NCBI GenBank assembly: GCA_021815835.1
Contig: JAKAZN010000052.1
Span: 1-8,570 of the forward strand
Direction of reading: 5' to 3'
Source: Pseudomonadota bacterium
GTDB taxonomy: Bacteria; Pseudomonadota; Alphaproteobacteria; Acetobacterales; Acetobacteraceae
Length of the DNA: 8,570 nt
Both the position numbers and the translations under genes were made by a program. Every line of letters starts with the position of its first letter. Position 1 is the first letter of the stretch. Positions 1 to 5,797 of the stretch are shown piece after piece. Under the pieces are notes generated by a model. It saw nothing but the letters and a program-made list of their open reading frames with translations. It had not been told where the DNA came from and did not search any database.

Positions 1-259
1 CAATTCGGCGCAGATCTTCGCCTCCGAGGTGTTCCCGACCAACGCGCGCGCCTCCGGCTTCGGCATGGCGGCCGGCACCGGGCGGCTGGCGACCGCCTTC
101 ATCATCCCGGCGATCCTGTGGATCGAAAACGGCTACGGCGTCAGCGCCGTGTTCATCTCCGTCGCCGTGCTGCTGGTGATCGCCGCCTTCAGCGTGACCC
201 AGCTTGGGCCGGAGGCGCGCGGCATGGCGCTGGACGCGATCGCACCGCCTTCGGGCTGA
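1..259 (+). CDS. MFS transporter, C-terminal fragment
   Basis: The frame is open from the left edge (first full codon at base 2) to a TGA at 257-259, giving the last 85 residues of a protein whose N-terminus lies outside the window. It begins with a loop containing EVFPTNARASGFG and a following GR, which resembles the E-x-F-P-T-x-x-R-x-x-G-x-G loop of Major Facilitator Superfamily sugar/aromatic-acid:proton symporters. Two hydrophobic segments follow (around residues 28-45 and 49-68), fitting transmembrane helices 11 and 12, then a short polar cytoplasmic tail. It would be an inner-membrane secondary transporter; the substrate cannot be read from this end. The LVIVD-repeat gene starts 12 bases after the stop, so the two are probably co-transcribed. 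The superfamily call is fairly safe; the subfamily is inferred from one loop. Confidence 0.85.
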   Translation, partial: NSAQIFASEVFPTNARASGFGMAAGTGRLATAFIIPAILWIENGYGVSAVFISVAVLLVIAAFSVTQLGPEARGMALDAIAPPSG

Positions 260-271
260 AGGGACGCAACG

Positions 272-1480
272 ATGGCGACGCTCACGCCGCTCGGTCATTC
301 CGACCAGGGCGGAAGGCCGGACGGCGTGCAGATCATGGTGGCGCGCGGCTACGCCTATGTCGGTCATATGCTGTCCAACGGGATCAGCACGATCGACGTG
401 ACGAACCCGCGCGCCCCGCGCGCGGTGGATTTCATCCCCTGCCCTCCCAATACCCGCGCGCATCATATCCAGGTGCATGACGGGCTGCTGCTGGCGGTGA
501 ACGCGCCCGCCGTCTGGGCCGCGCCGGCGGCGATGAAGGGCGATTATTTCGCCCAGTCGCTGACGCAAACCCTGGCCGGGCGGCAGCGGGATTTCACCGC
601 CGGCATCCGCGTCTTCAGCCTGGACGATCCGGCACATCCGCGCGAGATCGGATTCCTGCCGATCGACGGGCTGGGCCCGCATCGCATCTGGTGGGCGGGC
701 GGGCGCCATGCCTATGCCTCGATTCATTTCGAGGGCTACACGGACCATATCCTGGCGGTGATCGATCTCGCCGATCCCGCCCGCCCGGCGATCGCCGGGC
801 GCTGGGCCTTGCCGGGCATGCACGCGGCGGGCGGGGAAACGCCGCAAGCGCCCGCCGGCCAGCGCTGGGCGCTGCATCACATGATCCCGGCCGGCGGCCT
901 CGGTTTCGCCGCCTGGCGGGATGGCGGCCTCACGGTGATGGATCTGGCCGATCCGGTGGCGCCGAAACTTCTGGCGCACCGCCGCTGGGCACCACCCTAT
1001 GCGGGCGGCACGCACACGCCGCTGCCGTTGCCGGGACGCGGCCTGTGCGTCGTGGCCGACGAGGCAACCGCCGCGCGCTGCGCCAAGGGCCTCGCTTATA
1101 CCTGGATCTTCGACGTGCGCGATCCCGCGAACCCGGTCAGCATCGCCACCTTGCCGATGCCGGCCGAGGCGGATTTCTGTTCCAAGGGCGGCAAGTTCGG
1201 CCCGCATAATCTGCACGAGAACCGGCCGGGATCGCTGGTGAGCGAGACGCTGATCTTCGCCACCTACCAGAATGCCGGGCTGCGCGTGTTCGATATCGCC
1301 GATGCCCATGCGCCGAGGGAGATCGCGCGCTACGTTCCACCGCCGCCGGCCCGCATGGTCGATACGCGCCCGGACGCGGAAGCCGTGATCCAGGCGAGCG
1401 ACGTGTTCGTTGCGGCGGACGGAACGGTCTACATGACCGACAACAATGCGGGCATGTCGATCCTGGCGTTTGAGGGGTAG
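272..1480 (+). CDS. LVIVD-repeat beta-propeller protein
   Basis: The 402-residue product is built from a recurring unit of the form G-hydrophobic-x-V-hydrophobic-D-hydrophobic-x-DP-x-x-P, the hallmark of LVIVD-repeat propellers. Units start near residues 37, 111, 160, 219, 276 and 336, and a final half strand (GMSILAFEG, 394-402) could close the ring. There is no signal peptide or membrane segment, so it is predicted cytoplasmic; many relatives are exported. The start is the ATG at 272, preceded by AAGGGA about eight bases upstream. Histidines fall at comparable places in successive blades: H64/H65, H137, H202/H203, H248, and H312/H315 in PHNLHEN. This could form a metal site in the central channel, as in the distantly similar selenium-binding/methanethiol oxidase propellers; that is inference. 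No enzymatic role is established. It follows an MFS gene at a 12-base gap, so a role linked to the transported compound is plausible. Confidence 0.85.
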   Translation: MATLTPLGHSDQGGRPDGVQIMVARGYAYVGHMLSNGISTIDVTNPRAPRAVDFIPCPPNTRAHHIQVHDGLLLAVNAPAVWAAPAAMKGDYFAQSLTQTLAGRQRDFTAGIRVFSLDDPAHPREIGFLPIDGLGPHRIWWAGGRHAYASIHFEGYTDHILAVIDLADPARPAIAGRWALPGMHAAGGETPQAPAGQRWALHHMIPAGGLGFAAWRDGGLTVMDLADPVAPKLLAHRRWAPPYAGGTHTPLPLPGRGLCVVADEATAARCAKGLAYTWIFDVRDPANPVSIATLPMPAEADFCSKGGKFGPHNLHENRPGSLVSETLIFATYQNAGLRVFDIADAHAPREIARYVPPPPARMVDTRPDAEAVIQASDVFVAADGTVYMTDNNAGMSILAFEG

Positions 1481-1494
1481 GACGCCGCGATCAC

Positions 1495-1517
1495 CATTCC
1501 GTTTTTGTAATGGAATG
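1495..1517. other. Small hairpin between convergent genes
   Basis: CATTCCGT (1495-1502) can pair with ATGGAATG (1510-1517), giving eight pairs including one G-T wobble around a seven-base T-rich loop. It lies 14 bases after the stop of the LVIVD gene and before the converging stop of the molybdenum hydroxylase gene, where a bidirectional terminator would be expected. No U-run follows the stem on either strand (the T-run is at the loop), so it is not a canonical intrinsic terminator. A second perfect complement of CCATTCC (1494-1500) is GGAATGG at 1557-1563, which could form an alternative longer-range stem. Confidence 0.35.
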
Positions 1518-1522
1518 AACGC

Positions 1523-1558
1523 CCGGCAGCCCATCGACGGCCGGCAGCCCATCGACGG
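1523..1558. repeat. Perfect 2 x 18 bp tandem repeat
   Basis: The unit CCGGCAGCCCATCGACGG occurs twice with no spacer and no mismatch, at 1523-1540 and 1541-1558, and stops exactly at those borders. It lies between two convergent stop codons, 13 bases before the end of the hydroxylase gene (in plus coordinates). The CCGGC at the start of copy 1 can pair with GCCGG across the copy junction. The simplest reading is a recent slippage duplication in the 3' untranslated region; no function is evident. Confidence 0.9.
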
Positions 1559-1570
1559 AATGGGCCCGCA

Positions 1571-3694
1571 TCACCCCAGCAGCGCCGCCGCCACCCGCTC
1601 GCGCGTGAGCGGCATCTCCCGCACCCGCACCCCCAGCGCGTGCGCCACCGCGTTGCCGATCGCCGCCGCGGTCGGCCCCACCGCCGCTTCCCCGAGGCCA
1701 AGCGACGGGTCCCCGGCCGACCCCACGAACCGCACGAACACCTCGGGCACCTCCGGGAAAGTCAGGATCGGATAGGCCTCCCAGGATGCGGGTAAACTTC
1801 CGTCGGCATCCACCCGGACCTCCTCCTTCACCGTCCAGCTTGCGGCCTGGATCACGCCGCCCTCGATCTGGTTGGCCGCGCCATCGGGGTTGATCACCAG
1901 CCCGGCATCCACCGCGCACCACACCCGGCGCAGCGCGATCGTTTCTTCCGCCACCAGTTCCACCACCGCGGCCAGATAGGCGGCGCGGTTCTTGTAGCGG
2001 CTGAAGGCGATCCCCCAGCCCACGCCGTCTCCGCCGGCCGGGCGTCCCGCCCAGCCGGACATCTCCGCCACCGCCTCCAGCACACGCCGCGCGCGCGGAT
2101 CGGACAACAGGGACAGCCGGTAGGCCAGCGGGTCCTCGCCGGCGCGCAACGCCAGTTCGTCGATGAAACTTTCCAGCGCGAACACGTTGCCATGGGTGCC
2201 CAGACCGCGCATCGAGGACGTGCGCAGCCGCGGGCGCGCCACCAGATGATGCATGATCCGTTGCGGCGGCAAATCATACAGCGCCACCGCGTTGCGCAGG
2301 CCCCCGAAGCCCGCCGCGTCCGGCACGTCCGGCGCCGGCGGCGTGGGTTCCGCGCCCGCCAGCGCCTCGGCGGCCAGCAGGTTCATCCGCCCGTTATGGC
2401 CGGGACGCTGGCCGTGGGTGCCGCTGAACACCTCCATCGCCCAGGACACGGGCCGGCCGGCCGCGTCCAGCTCGGCCGCCAGATCGACCACCATCGCCGA
2501 ACCGAACGGCACCACGGACAATTCCTGCGCGCGGGTGAACTGCGCCCGCACCCAACGTCCGGGCCGGGCGCGCGCGACCAGCGCCGCGTCCAGCGCCACG
2601 TCGTCCGCCCCGTTATGCCCATAGCATCCCGCGCCCGGCCGATGCCGCACGATGATCGCCTCGGTCCCGATCCCGAGCGCCTGCGCCAGCGCGATGCGCA
2701 GATTCCCGACGCCCTGCGAATGGGTCTCGACCGTCAGCCGCCCGTCCTCCCACAACGCCAGCGCGACCGACGGCGCGATCGAGCCATGCGCCAGATAGGG
2801 CCGCAGATAACGCGCGGCGATTCGCGCCACCGCCGGCGCCGCCGTTGCGCGGCCCGGGATGTCCAACAGCCGCTCGGTCGCTTCCGCCCCCACCAGGGCG
2901 AGCGGCTCGGAGGGCACCGGTGCGCGCGGGCTGCCGCCGGACCATGCGGCGCGTGCCTCCGCGGCCTCGTGGGCGCGCCCTGCCAGCGCCTCGGTCTCCG
3001 CCGTCACCGCGGCAAAATCGCCAAGCCGCACCAGTCCGACCGGCCCACCCGCGACCCGCGACAGCGTCGCTTCGTCCAGTGCCCCCAGCACCGCGCCCGG
3101 CCAGGGCCGGTGCAGCGCGCGGGCGTGCAACAGGCGATCGGGCACGCGATCATGGATGAAGCCGCCGCCGAAGACCTTCCCTGGCAGATCGACGCGCGGC
3201 AGCGCGGCACCGATATAGCGGAACGCCTCCGGCGGGGTCAGCGCGGCGGTGCCCTCGGCCGGGCGTTCCAGATCGACCGCGTCGGCCAGCGTCCAATAAT
3301 CGAGCGCAGTCGGCGCGCCATCCTGGACGATCCGCCCGTCCGCCACCTCCAGTGCGGATGGCGCGCAATTGAGCCGCAGCGCCGCCGCCGCCAGCACCCG
3401 CGCGCGCACTTCCGCCGCGACCTGGCGGATCGCGCCGCCCGAGGCCTCCACCGACTGGCTGCCGGCGGTGAAGCCTTCTTCCGGAGCAGCATCGGTCTCA
3501 CCCGAGACGGTCCGGAACCGCGCCGGCGGGACGCGCAGTTCCTCGGCCGCGATCTGCACCAGCGCGGTGAGGATGCCCTGGCCGAGCTCCACCTTGCCGG
3601 TGGCGAGCCGCACCCGGCCCTCCGCCTCGAAGCCGATCCATTGCGCCGGGCGCGGATTGTCGCGCAGGCTGGCGGGCAGCACGGGGGCGTTCAT
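1571..3694 (-). CDS. Molybdenum hydroxylase large subunit (IorB/NicB-type)
   Basis: A 707-residue molybdopterin-binding catalytic subunit of the xanthine dehydrogenase superfamily. Such subunits hydroxylate an aromatic or aldehyde carbon using water, passing electrons to a partner Fe-S subunit. It opens with GKVELGQGI, the early molybdopterin-binding region in the isoquinoline 1-oxidoreductase beta/nicotinate dehydrogenase B branch. RPYLAHGSIAPS resembles the HGSIGPS element of that branch. Cofactor elements follow: GAGCYGHNGADD at 354-365, MRGLG at 495-499, and GLGEAAVGP from 666 with the expected catalytic glutamate at E669. The start is the ATG at 3694, whose ATGA overlaps the stop of the small-subunit gene; an upstream in-frame ATG would bury 60 residues of that gene in another frame. 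It lacks the C-terminal cytochrome c domains of Pseudomonas NicB, and no FAD subunit is encoded nearby, so the electron acceptor is open. The substrate is unknown. Confidence 0.92.
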   Translation of the reverse strand: MNAPVLPASLRDNPRPAQWIGFEAEGRVRLATGKVELGQGILTALVQIAAEELRVPPARFRTVSGETDAAPEEGFTAGSQSVEASGGAIRQVAAEVRARVLAAAALRLNCAPSALEVADGRIVQDGAPTALDYWTLADAVDLERPAEGTAALTPPEAFRYIGAALPRVDLPGKVFGGGFIHDRVPDRLLHARALHRPWPGAVLGALDEATLSRVAGGPVGLVRLGDFAAVTAETEALAGRAHEAAEARAAWSGGSPRAPVPSEPLALVGAEATERLLDIPGRATAAPAVARIAARYLRPYLAHGSIAPSVALALWEDGRLTVETHSQGVGNLRIALAQALGIGTEAIIVRHRPGAGCYGHNGADDVALDAALVARARPGRWVRAQFTRAQELSVVPFGSAMVVDLAAELDAAGRPVSWAMEVFSGTHGQRPGHNGRMNLLAAEALAGAEPTPPAPDVPDAAGFGGLRNAVALYDLPPQRIMHHLVARPRLRTSSMRGLGTHGNVFALESFIDELALRAGEDPLAYRLSLLSDPRARRVLEAVAEMSGWAGRPAGGDGVGWGIAFSRYKNRAAYLAAVVELVAEETIALRRVWCAVDAGLVINPDGAANQIEGGVIQAASWTVKEEVRVDADGSLPASWEAYPILTFPEVPEVFVRFVGSAGDPSLGLGEAAVGPTAAAIGNAVAHALGVRVREMPLTRERVAAALLG

Positions 3695-4170
3695 GGCGTG
3701 GCTCCGCGCATCATGCGGCCGGCGCGTTGCACCGCGCGGATGATCCGGTTGTGCGCCCCGCAGCGGCAGAAATTGCCGGCCAGCGCTTCCGCGACCTCGG
3801 CGCGCGCGGGGTCGGGGTTGCGCGCGAGCAGCGCCGCGGCGGCAATCTGAATGCCCGACAGGCAATAGCCGCATTGCCCGGCCTGTTCGTCGAGCAGCGC
3901 CGCCTGGACGGGATGCGGTGCGTCGGCGGTGCCAAGCCCCTCAGCCGTCACCACGTCCCGCCCGGCAAGCCGCGCGATCTCCAGGGTGCAGCTGTTGGTG
4001 GGCACGCCATCGACCAGCACCATGCAGGCGCCGCAGGCTTCCGCTCCGCAACCGAAACGGGTCGCCATCAGGCCGAGCGTGCCGCGCAGCACCGCCAGCA
4101 GCGCATCGTCGGCGCGGGCGGAGACGGTCACCGGCCGTCCGTTCAGGGTAAAACCAATCGTCCCGCTCAT
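3691..4170 (-). CDS. (2Fe-2S)-binding small subunit of Mo hydroxylase
   Basis: A 159-residue electron-transfer subunit matching the usual size of two-cluster ferredoxin-like subunits (IorA, NicA, CoxS type). All eight cluster cysteines are present. The N-terminal plant-type ferredoxin domain has C41, C46, C49 and C61 in the C-x4-C-x2-C-x11-C pattern. The C-terminal helical domain has C100, C103, C135 and C137 (QCGYC and CRC). There is no export signal here; enzymes of this type are generally cytoplasmic, or exported only through a signal on another subunit. The gene is translationally coupled on both sides: its ATG overlaps the upstream stop (4167-4170), and its stop overlaps the start of the large subunit (3691-3694), so equal synthesis with the large subunit is likely. 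It would carry electrons from the molybdenum site to an unidentified acceptor. Confidence 0.95.
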   Translation of the reverse strand: MSGTIGFTLNGRPVTVSARADDALLAVLRGTLGLMATRFGCGAEACGACMVLVDGVPTNSCTLEIARLAGRDVVTAEGLGTADAPHPVQAALLDEQAGQCGYCLSGIQIAAAALLARNPDPARAEVAEALAGNFCRCGAHNRIIRAVQRAGRMMRGATP

Positions 4171-5096
4171 GCCGCCTCTCCCGCCGCGCGCGCCAGCAGC
4201 AGGTCCGCCGCCACCACCGCCGTCATCCCCGCGACCACGCCGGCTTCGCGGGCCAGGCGATTGGCGCGGCTGATCCGCCCATCGTGATAGATGCTGGCCC
4301 CGTCCCCGAGATCGGCCGACAGATGGGAGACGGCGGCGCAAGCGATGCCCATCCGCTCCAGGATCGCGAGCCCGGCCACCGCCATGTGCGCGCGGCCGAA
4401 CCCGCCATCGCTGCCGATCACGCCGGCCGGGCGCGTGCCGTGGCGATACATATAGACCGTCATCGTCGTATCGACCGGCGTGCCGACGCAGAACACGTCG
4501 CGCGGATGCGGCGCGCGGACCAGGCTCATGCTCCAGCAGCCCCAGACCTCGCCGCCATGGCCGGCGGTGAGGCGCAGCGGCGCCTCGGGCAGGCGCGAGA
4601 CAACCTCGCGCGCATGGCCCGCCGCGCCGCGCAGCATCGCCTCCGCCGCCGCCGGCACGCCCTGGCCCGGCGCGGCGCCGAGCGCGGAAGCCGCGTCGTT
4701 CACCCGGCTGATCACGCCGTCGCGCCAGACCGAGGCGCCGGCGCACATCTCGCAACTATACACGCTGACCGCGGCGGCCGGCACGCCCTGCGCATCGGCC
4801 ACACGCAGACCGGCGATCCCTGCCTCGTTGCGTCCGATCCCGGCATCGACGCCGACGATCCCGCGCAGGCCCCGGCGCAACAGGCTGACGGCGACGGCCT
4901 CGGCCATGTAGGCGCCATGGATCAGCACGTCGCGGGCGATGTCGATCGGGACCAGGGATTGGTCGAATTCGCGCGGGGAGTCGATCACGATCGCCCGTCC
5001 GGCGGCGGTTTCCAAACCGATGAAGGCGCGGTTGCCGAATACGAGCGGGGGCGTCGCGCCCGTGGGCGCGGCGGAGATTCGTGGGGAATGGGACAT
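4167..5096 (-). CDS. Unrecognised protein with internal duplication
   Basis: I do not recognise this 309-residue product. It contains two related segments. About residues 79-155 begin GIVGVDAGIGR and include GVISRVN; about residues 225-301 begin GVIGSDGGFGR and include GRISRAN. Shared features are a G-x-D-x-G-x-GR loop, AGL, AAVS, GAS, DG, ISR-x-N and a final small-residue helix, in the same order and at nearly constant spacing. This argues for a two-fold pseudosymmetric alpha/beta protein. Glycine-rich loops with Asp suggest ligand or metal binding, but no catalytic family is identifiable. Five cysteines (115, 118, 187, 203, 253) are scattered. No signal peptide is evident. The ATG at 5096 is preferred because GAGG lies six bases upstream; the in-frame ATG at 5165 lacks one. 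It is the first gene of the operon and overlaps the hydroxylase small subunit by ATGA, so it probably serves the same pathway, as an enzyme on substrate or product, or as an accessory factor. It does not look like the Moco chaperone XdhC. Confidence 0.8.
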   Translation of the reverse strand: MSHSPRISAAPTGATPPLVFGNRAFIGLETAAGRAIVIDSPREFDQSLVPIDIARDVLIHGAYMAEAVAVSLLRRGLRGIVGVDAGIGRNEAGIAGLRVADAQGVPAAAVSVYSCEMCAGASVWRDGVISRVNDAASALGAAPGQGVPAAAEAMLRGAAGHAREVVSRLPEAPLRLTAGHGGEVWGCWSMSLVRAPHPRDVFCVGTPVDTTMTVYMYRHGTRPAGVIGSDGGFGRAHMAVAGLAILERMGIACAAVSHLSADLGDGASIYHDGRISRANRLAREAGVVAGMTAVVAADLLLARAAGEAA

Positions 5097-5102
5097 CGGA
5101 CG

Positions 5103-5106
5103 CCTC
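5103..5106 (-). promoter_or_regulatory. Shine-Dalgarno fixing the start of the 309-residue gene
   Basis: Read on the minus strand, GAGG sits six bases before the ATG at 5096. The alternative in-frame ATG at 5165 has only GC-rich sequence and CAAG before it. This favours the shorter protein and leaves a true divergent intergenic region of about 140 bases. Confidence 0.6.
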
Positions 5107-5225
5107 GGATCGCGGTTATGCCGCCCCACGGGCGCTCGCGCGCCGGGACGGATTGTTACGCCCATCTTGCGCGCGGCGCGGCGTGGGGGGCAAGGCGCGC
5201 TGTTCCGCGCGGCGGCGGGATCGGC

Positions 5226-5231
5226 TATAAT
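5226..5231 (+). promoter_or_regulatory. Candidate -10 box for a leaderless transcript
   Basis: A perfect TATAAT stands out in very GC-rich surroundings and ends six bases before the ATG at 5238. A sigma-70 promoter here would start transcription at or next to the A of that ATG, giving a leaderless mRNA. The hexamer 17 bases upstream (TTCCGC, 5203-5208) matches the -35 consensus poorly, and only a weak GGGA precedes the ATG as a ribosome site. It would drive the 181-residue gene and probably radA. Confidence 0.45.
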
Positions 5232-5237
5232 CGCGGG

Positions 5238-5783
5238 ATGATCGATACGTTTCGATTCCGACCGGGCGCCGCGCTGGCCGCCGCGCTGATCCTCGGCGCC
5301 GCCGCGCCGCGCCCCGCCGCGCCCGCCGCGGTGCCCGAAGCCGCCGCGGCGGCCAGCCGGCTGTTCATGCAAAGCTGCGTTCGCTTCGCCGCCCGGCCCG
5401 ACGCGCTGCGCAGCTGGGCCGCCGGCAAGGCCCTGACGCCGATCGTCGGCAAGCCCGCGGAGACCTATCTGTTCGGCCTGCCCGGCGCGGTGTACCGCGC
5501 GACCACGCACGCGGGAGATCTGATGCTGGTGTCGCAGGACAGCGGCTCCTGCTCGGTGATCGCCGAGAACACGCCGGGACCCGCGCTGCTGGATCAGGTG
5601 AATGCGGCACTGACCGCGGCCGGAATCAGCTACACCGTCACCCAGGATGGGCCGGACGCGCGCGCCAAGGATTTACACGACCGGGCGTATGAGGCGCATC
5701 AGGGCACGCGGCGATGGCTGATGCTGGTCAGCACCGCCGCCGACCCGGCGGGCGGCGAGGCGATCCTGACCAGCAACCCCTGA
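5238..5783 (+). CDS. Exported protein of unknown function
   Basis: A 181-residue product with a clear Sec-type N-terminus: a short FRFR basic region, a hydrophobic alanine/leucine core (about residues 10-23), then an Ala/Pro-rich stretch with possible cleavage near residues 28-38. The mature part is about 145 residues with two cysteines, C47 and C105, that could form a disulfide in the periplasm. It appears mixed alpha/beta: a helix near 54-65, strands near 83-110, a helix near 117-128 and a C-terminal strand. The layout loosely recalls the small NMCC_0638-type (lipo)proteins, but there is no lipobox and I hold that only tentatively. No catalytic motif is visible. A perfect TATAAT lies just upstream. 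The radA start follows 14 bases after the stop, so the genes are probably co-transcribed, though functional linkage is not implied. Confidence 0.75.
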   Translation: MIDTFRFRPGAALAAALILGAAAPRPAAPAAVPEAAAAASRLFMQSCVRFAARPDALRSWAAGKALTPIVGKPAETYLFGLPGAVYRATTHAGDLMLVSQDSGSCSVIAENTPGPALLDQVNAALTAAGISYTVTQDGPDARAKDLHDRAYEAHQGTRRWLMLVSTAADPAGGEAILTSNP

Positions 5784-5797
5784 TCGGATCGGCGCGT

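Noticed and set aside
1523..1558. CRISPR-like repeats
   Set aside because: Only two adjacent 18-bp copies with no spacers and no cas genes; a simple tandem duplication.
2192..3850. Long plus-strand open frame of about 550 codons
   Set aside because: It lies antisense to the well-supported hydroxylase genes and is full of Arg, Gln and His with no motif, as expected of a GC-rich antisense shadow.
3695..3874. 60-residue N-terminal extension of the molybdenum hydroxylase large subunit from an upstream in-frame ATG
   Set aside because: The extension is the arginine-rich out-of-frame shadow of the small-subunit gene, and ATG 3694 shows the same ATGA coupling as the operon's other junction.
5124..5188. 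CCCCACG/CGTGGGG inverted repeat in the divergent intergenic region as an operator
   Set aside because: The half-sites are 51 bases apart and very GC-rich; no regulator gene is visible in the window to support it.
4284..5237. Long upstream extension of the exported protein
   Set aside because: It is antisense to the 309-residue gene and would hide the evident signal peptide that begins at 5238.
5097..5510. 138-residue N-terminal extension of the 309-residue protein
   Set aside because: It would run through the divergent intergenic region and into the exported protein gene on the opposite strand; the composition is shadow-like and a Shine-Dalgarno supports 5096.
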